Source: Streptomyces cucumeris (GTDB lineage Bacteria; Actinomycetota; Actinomycetes; Streptomycetales; Streptomycetaceae). From it: DNA of 64,000 nt. The translations under genes and the position numbers were made by a program. Position 1 is the stretch's first letter. Every line of letters begins with the position of its first letter. The notes under the pieces are model-generated. The model ran no database searches. It saw only the letters and a list, made by a program, of their open reading frames with translations, and was not told the origin of the DNA. Positions 38,657 through 46,224 of this stretch are shown here, piece after piece. The DNA lies in the NCBI RefSeq assembly GCF_024295805.1, contig NZ_JANCLX010000014.1, positions 62,001 to 126,000 on the forward strand, written 5' to 3'.

Positions 38657-39169
38657 ATGAAGGAACCGGTTGGTTACCGGGTACTCAATTCTGGCCGGGC
38701 TGTTCTGTGCCCGCCATGCATGCAGCCGAGCAGGAAGATTGCATGCACGCTGTACGCAGACCGGATGCCCGAGGGTGAGGAGATCGCCTGCGGGTCTTGT
38801 GAGACCATCATCTGGCCAGAGCCCTGTACGTTCTGTGAAATTGTGGCTGGTCAGCGTGCGGCGGAGTGGGTGCTCATGCCGAACTATTGGCCAGACGCTG
38901 TAGCGTTTTTGTCGAAGAACCCTCTGACGGAAAATCACACGCTTGTAGTGCCGAAGGTTCACGTGCGTGACTTTGCCGCCAATCCGGACGTTTCGGCTAC
39001 CGTGATGAAACGAGCGTCGGAGCTGATGCAATTCAGCCCGCGGCCCATGGTGCTGTTCTCCTTGCGCGGCAAGGAGGCTGGTCAGCGCGTGGCCCACCTG
39101 CATCTGAACCTTGTCCCATGGTCTGCGCGCAGCGACCGGGCAGGTCAGATGGTGCGCGCCTTCTCGTAA
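38657..39169 (+). CDS. HIT-family-like protein with Cys-rich N-terminus, 170 aa
   Basis: ATG 38657 has only a weak ribosome binding site; ATG 38600 is the next upstream option. Residues 18-60 hold four Cys pairs (CPPC, CGSC, CTFC) that could bind zinc, then the HIT core: TENHTLVVPKVHVRDF (91-106) and HLHLNLVPW (147-155). The nucleophile His 149 is kept but the third His of the HxHxH motif is Asn 151. HIT proteins hydrolyse or transfer nucleotides (Ap4A, AMP-lysine). In phages they may cleanse nucleotide alarm signals. The Cys-rich addition is unusual. Confidence 0.8.
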   Translation: MKEPVGYRVLNSGRAVLCPPCMQPSRKIACTLYADRMPEGEEIACGSCETIIWPEPCTFCEIVAGQRAAEWVLMPNYWPDAVAFLSKNPLTENHTLVVPKVHVRDFAANPDVSATVMKRASELMQFSPRPMVLFSLRGKEAGQRVAHLHLNLVPWSARSDRAGQMVRAFS

Positions 39170-39193
39170 CTCTCTCCCGAAGGGATCGTTGGA

Positions 39194-39634
39194 ATGCAGA
39201 TGAGGTTGCAGCCCGGAGACAACGCCAAACTCGCAACTGCTCGTTACGTCTGCAGTGAGGGGCAAGAGGTTATCGCTCTCCTGCTCCGCTGGGGCGATGA
39301 AAACGTGCGTAAGGCACTGAGCAGTATCTTCTTGCAGCATGAAGCCCCCCTCCTGGACATAGGGTCCGGAGTTCCTGCGCCTTCCGCCCCGGTGGGGGAG
39401 TACGTAATCCATGATCGTGGGGTTCTTGTAACGGTCGATGGTGCAGGGCCTTCCCTTATGGGGTTCAGCATGGACGTCAGCTGGGAGGCCACCTCTGGAG
39501 AATGGAAGCGGGCGGCAGAGCGCGCTGGGCATGCGTGGCTTGGCCTTGTTTCCGAACCGAGCTATCAGAGCCTGACTCAGGGTCAGGCGATTGCACCCGC
39601 CCCGGTGCTCAAACTCAAGCTGGTGGCCACGTGA
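39194..39634 (+). CDS. Hypothetical protein, 146 aa
   Basis: ATG 39194 follows GAAGGGATCGTTGG. Beta-rich with alternating hydrophobic strands (VLVTVDGAGPSLMGFSM). Its stop overlaps the next GTG. No family recognised. Confidence 0.7.
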   Translation: MQMRLQPGDNAKLATARYVCSEGQEVIALLLRWGDENVRKALSSIFLQHEAPLLDIGSGVPAPSAPVGEYVIHDRGVLVTVDGAGPSLMGFSMDVSWEATSGEWKRAAERAGHAWLGLVSEPSYQSLTQGQAIAPAPVLKLKLVAT

Positions 39635-39846
39635 ACCGCCCGTTAGCCAAGGTGACTCTCGGGTGTGGATGCCGATTGTCCGTACACCGGAAGCCCCTGA
39701 ACCGCACGAGTCTGTATGTCTGCCCGTCCAATCTGGGGCACAGGTACCAGCAGCCCTGGACTGCCTACACCGAGAACGGCCGGACCTTCACGAACGAGGC
39801 CGTGCTCAGCCGGAGTGACGGGCGCCACCCGAAGGCTGCCCAGTAG
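39631..39846 (+). CDS. Small Cys protein, 71 aa
   Basis: GTG 39631 in a GTGA overlap with the upstream stop. CGC at residues 12-14 and one later Cys (YVCPSNLGH). Basic and possibly zinc-binding. Unrecognised. Confidence 0.65.
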   Translation: MNRPLAKVTLGCGCRLSVHRKPLNRTSLYVCPSNLGHRYQQPWTAYTENGRTFTNEAVLSRSDGRHPKAAQ

Positions 39847-39925
39847 TGGGCGGCCCTCTTCGCGGACTTCTGCGAGATTCGTTGCAGTTCCTGCGAATCC
39901 ATCGCAGAATGAAGAGAGGGAAAGC

Positions 39926-40186
39926 ATGAACGAGACTTGGATCACCGTCACCGGATTTCTCAACAGGGACACCGTCGAGGACTCCCTCGGCCGCCTGGGC
40001 ATGGCTGCGCTTGACAGTGGAATCAGTGACGCCGCACTGCGTGCCCTGGTGCGTCTCACCTGTCAGGCGCACGACGTGCAGGTTCACGGTCTTGGTGTGC
40101 ACCGGTTCGAGGAGCGGCACCTTGAGGAGATGCGCGGCATCAGCCTCATCTACCGGCCCAACCCGGGCGAAGTGAAGATGGTGTGA
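39926..40186 (+). CDS. Small protein of a tandem pair, 86 aa
   Basis: ATG 39926 follows GAAGAGAGGGAAAGC. Helical middle ALRALVRLTCQAHDVQVHG is like the next gene's ALQTLIQLTAMAH, so the two are paralogues of unknown role. Confidence 0.7.
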   Translation: MNETWITVTGFLNRDTVEDSLGRLGMAALDSGISDAALRALVRLTCQAHDVQVHGLGVHRFEERHLEEMRGISLIYRPNPGEVKMV

Positions 40187-40215
40187 CGACTCGCCGAGTG
40201 CGCATGTGACATAGG

Positions 40216-40264
40216 GCACTGCCGTACCGTCCAGTCCTGGACTCTGGCCCTCGCCAGGCAGTGC
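40216..40264 (+). terminator. Hairpin between paralogous small genes
   Basis: GCACTGCC (40216-40223) with GGCAGTGC (40257-40264) outside and GTCCAG-tc-CTGGAC (40229-40242) inside. No U-run; may be an attenuator. Confidence 0.4.
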
Positions 40265-40317
40265 GAGGCTCGATCTGGCCGCGAACAGGTTGCGGCATTC
40301 GGAGGGAGAAGAAGCAA

Positions 40318-40584
40318 ATGAACCGTGTTGTTGCCGTTCAGGTGGTCAAGGACCGAACCAGCCCCGAAGCGTCGATCCGTCGACTGGTGTGGGCCACCCA
40401 CCATGGGGATCCCGGTCTTTCCCGAAGCGCGCTCCAGACCCTGATTCAGCTCACGGCCATGGCCCACCCTGTGGGTGCCGAAGGTGACACCGTCGCTGCC
40501 ACGTTTCCCGCGGCGGATCTTGACCGTCTGGAAGTCCTGGGGCACATCAAGCTCGCTCCGAGCGGCGTCGTAGAACTGATCTGA
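40318..40584 (+). CDS. Small protein of a tandem pair, 88 aa
   Basis: ATG 40318 follows AGGGAGAAGAAGCAA. Shares the ALxxLIxLTxxAH helix with the 86-aa gene just upstream and a similar acidic C-terminus. Function unknown. Confidence 0.7.
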   Translation: MNRVVAVQVVKDRTSPEASIRRLVWATHHGDPGLSRSALQTLIQLTAMAHPVGAEGDTVAATFPAADLDRLEVLGHIKLAPSGVVELI

Positions 40585-40594
40585 GGAGGAGGCC

Positions 40595-41020
40595 GTGCGC
40601 GTTCCTCGCGGCGCCGCGTTCCCTGCAATCTATGCCCTGTTCCGAATTGCGGCAGACGTTGCTGATCATTGGGTGCAGACAGATCATCAAGCTAAGCGCA
40701 AGACGGACCGAGGGGCGACAGGGCATGCCGCTCTCGCCGGGCATGTCGCCTCGTACACCGCCACACAGGCCACTGTGCTCCTCCTTGGGGACCGTGCCCT
40801 CGGCCTTGGCCTGCGCCCCCGGAGCATGGCTGCCGCGCTTGCGCTGTCGGGTGCGACGCACTATCTGATCGACCGTCGGTGGCCGGTCCGCAGGGCTGCC
40901 GAGGTGCTCCGCAAGGGGCCGTTCTACGAGATGGGTGGACCCCTTGGTGGGGCCTACCTGCTGGATCAGTCGGCGCATCACTTCATGGAGGGGCTGGCTG
41001 CATACGTGGCCACTCGATAG
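40595..41020 (+). CDS. DUF3307-like membrane protein, 141 aa
   Basis: GTG 40595 follows GAGGAGGCC. The pattern HWVQTDHQAKRK (26-37), GHAALAGHVASYTATQATVL and LIDRRWP matches DUF3307-type phage/bacterial proteins, which have several hydrophobic helices. Its role is not known. Basic and Ala/Gly-rich. Confidence 0.65.
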   Translation: MRVPRGAAFPAIYALFRIAADVADHWVQTDHQAKRKTDRGATGHAALAGHVASYTATQATVLLLGDRALGLGLRPRSMAAALALSGATHYLIDRRWPVRRAAEVLRKGPFYEMGGPLGGAYLLDQSAHHFMEGLAAYVATR

Positions 41021-41034
41021 TCCTACGGAGTATC

Positions 41035-41064
41035 AGGAGAGCCGCCCAATAGGGCGGCTCTCCT
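41035..41064 (+). terminator. Strong intrinsic terminator
   Basis: AGGAGAGCCGCCC pairs with GGGCGGCTCTCCT around four bases. Confidence 0.85.
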
Positions 41065-41082
41065 GCGTGAAAGGAGAAGTCT

Positions 41083-41796
41083 ATGGGGATTCGGATCCAC
41101 AAGAAAATCGGCTGGGGCATCACTGGCCTCGAACACGACGAGCGCGGAATCCTGACGGACTCCAGGGTCAACGCTGACGCGCTACTTCAGTCTGTGGATG
41201 AGGTCGGCACCGAGTATCTCAAGTACCTGGAGAGTCGGCGCGATGAGGAAGAGGATCCTGATGAGCGATTTGAGCTGATGTCAATCATTGGGATGGTCGA
41301 CGCGGCGCAGGCCCAGGGCGAAAGCCTGTGGTGGCCTGTTACCCGCGAAGACGAGGCGGGCCGCCAGGACGTCCTCCTGGTCCAGCCCGTCGGCATGCCT
41401 GGATGGTCGCGGTATGACGATCCAATCGACTTCGCTGAGGAGGGCGCGCTGCATGGGCCGATCGAACCGCGTGTAGTGCCCTTGGAGCGCGGCATCTACC
41501 CCCTCGAAGGGGCCTACATGGACAGCCGCGACGGACGTCGCCTGGATCCGGCGGCCAAGCGCTTCCTTGATCGCCTGATGGGCCTACAAGGAGAGGACGA
41601 AGGTCGCCAGAGGTATGGCAGAACCGCCGACCGCTTGGCGGAGAGCATGGGATTCAATGACGCTCACCATGCACGGCAGCACATCGCACCCGCTGTTCCG
41701 GCGGACATCAGACACGTCTGTTCCTGGTTGAACCTATTCACCGACCCTGACATGTGGCTTCAGCTCCGGCCGATGCTCTACGTCTACTGGGGTTGA
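41083..41796 (+). CDS. Hypothetical protein, 237 aa
   Basis: ATG 41083 follows AAAGGAGAAGTCT. Acidic, with Trp-rich C-terminal part (WLNLFTDPDMWLQLRP). Not recognised. It ends convergent with the leftward sugar cassette. Confidence 0.7.
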   Translation: MGIRIHKKIGWGITGLEHDERGILTDSRVNADALLQSVDEVGTEYLKYLESRRDEEEDPDERFELMSIIGMVDAAQAQGESLWWPVTREDEAGRQDVLLVQPVGMPGWSRYDDPIDFAEEGALHGPIEPRVVPLERGIYPLEGAYMDSRDGRRLDPAAKRFLDRLMGLQGEDEGRQRYGRTADRLAESMGFNDAHHARQHIAPAVPADIRHVCSWLNLFTDPDMWLQLRPMLYVYWG

Positions 41797-42645
41797 TCAA
41801 AGCGCCACTACGCGTCTGACGGCGCCAGGCGTCCGGTCGAGATCGACTGGCCGGAACCTGGCGCCTGGCAGAGTGCAGCGCGCCTTCAATTCTTCGCCGG
41901 ACATTTCAAGGATGGCGTCAGCCTGCTCCTCGGGGGAGCCGGAGAGTGCCATGTCCCCGTAGCTCAGCCCTTCGAAGCCTGCGTGGTACGCCCGGGGGGT
42001 GAACGGAAAGGCGACGTGCAGACCCTGCTGGGCCATGTCGTTGGCCATCACGCCGTCGTACAGCGGGCCCGTGCGCAGCATGTTGGCTTCGCCAAACTCG
42101 GCGGTCATCGCCCTGCCCATGTCCTCAAAGTAGCCGGGCCGCAGCCTGCTGAGGATTTTTTCGACACGTCCGGGTCGGTAGCTGGAGCCCCAGACCTGAA
42201 AGGCGCCTGAAAGGTATACGGCGTCAGGCAGGTCTGGCATTTTCCAGTCGTCAGGCAGGAAGAGGTTCTCACACCCGCTCACCGAGTACGCGCTCGGCAC
42301 CAAGGCGTGGGCGCGGCGATGGTACGCAAAGTACCCCTGCCCGATCAGGATGTCCTCTTCCAGGACGTGGACCAAGTCCTCCGTCCCCACCCAGTCCAGC
42401 GCCTCGCGCATCGCGGTGAAGACGTTATAGCTCCCCGTGGGGTAGTCGACGTTCCGCACTGCAAGCTGAGCGCGACCGGGATGTCCGTGAACGAATCTCT
42501 TGGCGACGGCGAGGGTTTCCTCGTCGTGACCGCAGTCCACGGACAGTATGACGCGGACGCCGCCGTCCATGGCCCGCCTCAGTTGCCGCAGACACGCCTC
42601 GGCGAACCCGGCCCGACGCCACAGCGGGACGATGACAAGGTCCAC
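41797..42645 (-). CDS. Glycosyltransferase-like protein, 282 aa
   Basis: GTG 42645 follows GGAGGGGTA and overlaps the upstream TAG. Residues 1-100 form the GT-A Rossmann-like half (LVIVPLWRRAGFAEACLRQL), with the acidic LEEDILIG (95-102) as the possible metal/nucleotide-sugar site. Best fit is a family 2-type glycosyltransferase. Its substrate is unknown; it may glycosylate phage structural protein or DNA. Coupled to the epimerase gene upstream. Confidence 0.75.
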   Translation of the reverse strand: MDLVIVPLWRRAGFAEACLRQLRRAMDGGVRVILSVDCGHDEETLAVAKRFVHGHPGRAQLAVRNVDYPTGSYNVFTAMREALDWVGTEDLVHVLEEDILIGQGYFAYHRRAHALVPSAYSVSGCENLFLPDDWKMPDLPDAVYLSGAFQVWGSSYRPGRVEKILSRLRPGYFEDMGRAMTAEFGEANMLRTGPLYDGVMANDMAQQGLHVAFPFTPRAYHAGFEGLSYGDMALSGSPEEQADAILEMSGEELKARCTLPGARFRPVDLDRTPGAVRRVVAL

Positions 42646-43592
42646 TACCCCTCCCAGTGGGGGAGCCAGGTACTTGCAAACCAGTCGACGGTCTGACCGA
42701 TGCCCTGCTCGAGGGCCACGAACTGCTCGGGGTCGATACCCAGTGGCTCGAGTGTCGTCGTATCCGCGCGCACTACCGCCCCGGGCACTTCCCCTGGCCT
42801 CATGGGCAGATGACTCACCTCGACCGGTTCGCGGCCGGTTGCAGTTGCTGCCGCCTGGGCAACCAGGCGGGCAATGGCGTTGACGGTGCAGGAGTCGACG
42901 GGGCCGACCTCTGCTGGATTCTCCAGGCCCCGACCGTTGCTGGCCGTCCACTCCAGCGCCGCGACGAACGTGCGGGCGACGTCCTCGACGTAGATGCAGT
43001 CGCTGACCTGCGAGCCGTCGCCGTACACCTCTATCGCGGTTCCGGTCAGCGCACGGCAGGCGAAGGCGGGGAGGATCTTCCTGACCTTGCTCGGACCGTA
43101 TGGCGCAGCTGCGCTCTGACCGGGGCCGTACGCGTTGACGGGCCTCACCACGGAGATCTTGCCGCCGCGGTAGGCGTTGTACATGCGCGCATAGTCTTCG
43201 ACGCAGGTCTTTGAGATCGTGTAACTGCCGGTCGCATGGTCGCGCATCCAGGCGTTGCCGACTCCTGCGTAGACCGCAGGCAGGCCGTATTGAACAGCCG
43301 CCTCGAGAACGTTGAGCCCTCCGAGAATGTTCGTTGCGGCGGATGGCCGGGGATTCTGGATGGTTTCTTGAGTGCCAAGCACGGCGGCAAGGTGAATGAT
43401 CCCGTCCACATGTGCCGCCAGCTCGGTCACGGCTGTCGGGTCCTGAATGTCCCCCAGGAAGAAATCTTCACCCTTGGTCATCTTGGTACGCGGGTACCGG
43501 TCAAAGACCACAACATCGTGTCCTTGCTTAAGCAGTTCACGGCGAACCCAGGAACCTATGAACCCTTGCCCGCCAGTCAAGCCGACCTTCAT
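42645..43592 (-). CDS. NAD-dependent epimerase/dehydratase (extended SDR), 315 aa
   Basis: ATG 43592 follows GGGAGGAAACAG. Nucleotide-binding GGQGFIG (7-13) and active-site YTISK (124-128) are the extended SDR signatures. Likely acts on a nucleotide sugar (epimerase or dehydratase), supplying the glycosyltransferase. Both are leftward between rightward genes and so form an independent sugar cassette. Confidence 0.88.
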   Translation of the reverse strand: MKVGLTGGQGFIGSWVRRELLKQGHDVVVFDRYPRTKMTKGEDFFLGDIQDPTAVTELAAHVDGIIHLAAVLGTQETIQNPRPSAATNILGGLNVLEAAVQYGLPAVYAGVGNAWMRDHATGSYTISKTCVEDYARMYNAYRGGKISVVRPVNAYGPGQSAAAPYGPSKVRKILPAFACRALTGTAIEVYGDGSQVSDCIYVEDVARTFVAALEWTASNGRGLENPAEVGPVDSCTVNAIARLVAQAAATATGREPVEVSHLPMRPGEVPGAVVRADTTTLEPLGIDPEQFVALEQGIGQTVDWFASTWLPHWEG

Positions 43593-43746
43593 CTGTTTCC
43601 TCCCTGAGTGGCGTTTCGCCACTAGATGTGCAGTCTGCCACAAAGCGATCTCCGGGTCGCCCGAAGGCCCTGGTCGTGACGCGTTGTCAGTGCCCCCCGG
43701 TAGTCTGGAGATATCACTGGAGAAGTGACGGAAAAGGAGTGGAAGC

Positions 43747-44838
43747 ATGCCCGCGAAAAAGATCGATCACAAGGTCAATCACGTCGCCCTCGTCGTCGAC
43801 TGTTCTGGCTCAATGCACCGCCACGAGAGTCAGGTGGTCCGCGTGGTGGATGAATTCGTAAAGGGGCTCCAGGAGGAGTCGGATCGTCTCGGCCACGAGA
43901 CTCGCATTTCCCTCTACCAGTTCGACCACCGGGTTGAGTGCCTCGTCTGGGACATGGATGTCAAGCGCCTGCCGTCCATGCGGGGCCGATATCGCGTCGA
44001 GGGTGGAGCGACAGCCCTGATTGAAGCCACCGTCACTTCACTCCAGGACCTGAAGAGCGAGGTCTCCGAGAAATACGGCGAGCACTCATTCCTTCAGGTC
44101 GTGTGGACCGACGGCGAGGAGAACGCCTCCGGCTGCTCCCTGACTGGACGGATGCACACCAGCCCGCACGGTGGCGTTCACGACCGGGGCCAGCTCACCC
44201 AGTGGGCCGACCGCATCCAGACCGCGATGGGCGCACTGCCGGATCACTGGACGTCGGCGATCCTGGTCCCGAATGTCCTGGCCAAGCGGACGGCCCAGGG
44301 CTACGGCTTCCCGGCGGGCAACATCGCGGTCTGGGATGCGGACACATCGAAGGGCGTCGAAGAAGCCATCGGCACCGTGAAAACGGCCGCCACGAGCTTC
44401 CTTCGAGGGCGTGAAGCGGGTGTACGCGGAACCAGGAACCTGTTCGCAGTCGGCCAGGATCTTTCGCTCGACGACGTGAAAAAGAATCTGGTGCCGCTCA
44501 ATCCGAAGAGCTACAAACTTCTCAACGTGAAGTCCGAGGCGGAGATTCGTCCGTTCGTACAGAATCACGGACTGCCCTATAAGCAGGGTTGCGCGTACTA
44601 CCAGCTTGGACCCCGTGTCACCGTCCAGGCATCCAAGGAAGTGGCGGTGCTGGAGAAGTCAACCGATCGAATCTTCTCGGGTGCTGCCGCCCGCGAGATG
44701 CTCTTCGGTGAGGCCGGTCTGGGTGGCGGCAGTATTTCGGTCAAGGCTGGCGTGAATCCGGATCTTGAAGTCTACGTCCAGTCCAAGAGTGTGAACCGGA
44801 AGCTCAAGCCGCAGACACGGCTTCTCGTGATGCTCTGA
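43747..44838 (+). CDS. vWA-domain protein, 363 aa
   Basis: ATG 43747 follows AAAAGGAGTGGAAGC. MIDAS metal site: DCSGS (18-22), Thr 89 in GGATALIE, and Asp 122 in WTDGEEN. A von Willebrand factor A domain binds metal and protein ligands. Such proteins occur with TerD-family proteins in bacterial stress gene clusters, and this phage also has TerD (16023-16736), though 27 kb away. The C-terminal 150 residues are strand-rich and unassigned. Terminator follows. Confidence 0.9.
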   Translation: MPAKKIDHKVNHVALVVDCSGSMHRHESQVVRVVDEFVKGLQEESDRLGHETRISLYQFDHRVECLVWDMDVKRLPSMRGRYRVEGGATALIEATVTSLQDLKSEVSEKYGEHSFLQVVWTDGEENASGCSLTGRMHTSPHGGVHDRGQLTQWADRIQTAMGALPDHWTSAILVPNVLAKRTAQGYGFPAGNIAVWDADTSKGVEEAIGTVKTAATSFLRGREAGVRGTRNLFAVGQDLSLDDVKKNLVPLNPKSYKLLNVKSEAEIRPFVQNHGLPYKQGCAYYQLGPRVTVQASKEVAVLEKSTDRIFSGAAAREMLFGEAGLGGGSISVKAGVNPDLEVYVQSKSVNRKLKPQTRLLVML

Positions 44839-44853
44839 GTCGCAACACCCCAA

Positions 44854-44885
44854 AGAATGGCCACTCCGTGAGGGGTGGCCATTCT
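44854..44885 (+). terminator. Strong intrinsic terminator
   Basis: AGAATGGCCACTCC pairs with GGGGTGGCCATTCT around four bases. Confidence 0.85.
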
Positions 44886-44948
44886 GCTTCCCGGATCCGT
44901 TTTGGGGGATCTGCGCTTAGGCTGCTCTCAGCGAGATTGGGGACTGGG

Positions 44949-46196
44949 ATGCCGTTGCCGACAGAGCGCACGATAACGGGTAAATACACCAACCCCGTTA
45001 CGGGTAAGCCGTACGACGGAACGAACGGACGCAATCAATACGTCGTACTTACGCCATATCCACCTCGCTGGGTAGATCGAAATGGCGACCAGATTCTTGC
45101 CGGAGGTGGCCGGGTCAACCTCGACGCGGACGGCAGCTTCGAGAAGAGTGTCGTCTGTACCAACGCAAGCGGAGTTCTCCCTGAGGGTCGAGTTTGGCAG
45201 CTTGACCAATTCATTGGCGACACCCACACTCCGACGCAATATCTGTCCGTCCCTCAGGGTGAGGGGTCGCTGGACATCACCGATTTGCTGTCGGTCGACA
45301 TCGGTGGCATCCAGTACGTACCCGTGCCTGGACCGGCCGGTCCCACCGGCCCCGCTGGCCCCGCTGGGGCAGCAGGAGCGACAGGGCCAGCAGGGGCGAC
45401 CGGAGCAACGGGACCAGCGGGCGGGGTAGGGCCCGCCGGACCGGCGGGGCCGCAGCCGCCTCTCGGTTCGGCTGGGGCGGGGTCAGAGATCGCCTTGCGC
45501 TCGACGGACCCGACAACCACGGATCCACGCACCCCGCTCCAGCACGCCTCCCACCATGCCGTCGGCGGATCCGATCCGCTCACTCCTGCCGCAATCGGGG
45601 CGCTCCCGACCACGGGCGGCATCATCGGCGGCAACTTGAACGTCACGGGCAACGCCTTGGGTGAGGACAAACCCGCCGCTCACGGGATTGCTGCCTGGTG
45701 CTATGACCCCGCGCTAGCGGTCAACTCAACCTCGTTGACCAGCGGCACGCTGTATCTCATTCGCGTCAACATTGCTGCCGACGTGAACGCCACGAAAATC
45801 TACTGGTGGGCTGGAAACTCAGGATCTTCGCCCGTCTCCGGTCAAAACGAGGTCGGCCTGTACGGCGCAAATGGCGCGCTGCTGACGGCGACGAACGTCG
45901 ATGCAGCGATCTCCACCGCCGGACTGAAGGCCACCACCATCTCACCGCGGGCTCTGGCGGCCGGGGTGTTCTGTTGGATCGGAATGGTGTTCAACGCTTC
46001 GGTCCCGCCGACGCTGACCCGAGCTTCGGGGTGGACCGGTGTCGGTGTGGCTGCGAATTTGGGCTTGGCGGCGACAGGGCTTCGGTTCGCGACGAACGGC
46101 ACCGGCCGGACGGCTCTGCCCTCGCAGATCGCTCCGGAATCTAATATCGGCACAGACTTCGCCGGACCATGGGCAGCGGTTGGCGCGGAGAACTAA
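44949..46196 (+). CDS. Collagen-repeat tail protein 1, 415 aa
   Basis: ATG 44949 follows GATTGGGGACTGG. The N-terminal 110 residues resemble the next gene (PTERTITGKY, NPVT, PYDG), then about 15 Gly-Pro-Ala/Gly-Ala-Thr triplets (residues 120-165), and a C-terminal globular part (HGIAAWCYDPA, EVGLYGANGALL). Collagen-like repeats make trimeric fibres, as in actinophage tail fibres. It probably forms part of the receptor-binding apparatus. Confidence 0.85.
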   Translation: MPLPTERTITGKYTNPVTGKPYDGTNGRNQYVVLTPYPPRWVDRNGDQILAGGGRVNLDADGSFEKSVVCTNASGVLPEGRVWQLDQFIGDTHTPTQYLSVPQGEGSLDITDLLSVDIGGIQYVPVPGPAGPTGPAGPAGAAGATGPAGATGATGPAGGVGPAGPAGPQPPLGSAGAGSEIALRSTDPTTTDPRTPLQHASHHAVGGSDPLTPAAIGALPTTGGIIGGNLNVTGNALGEDKPAAHGIAAWCYDPALAVNSTSLTSGTLYLIRVNIAADVNATKIYWWAGNSGSSPVSGQNEVGLYGANGALLTATNVDAAISTAGLKATTISPRALAAGVFCWIGMVFNASVPPTLTRASGWTGVGVAANLGLAATGLRFATNGTGRTALPSQIAPESNIGTDFAGPWAAVGAEN

Positions 46197-46224
46197 TCCC
46201 AGACGGGAGAAAGGGGGCCACCGA

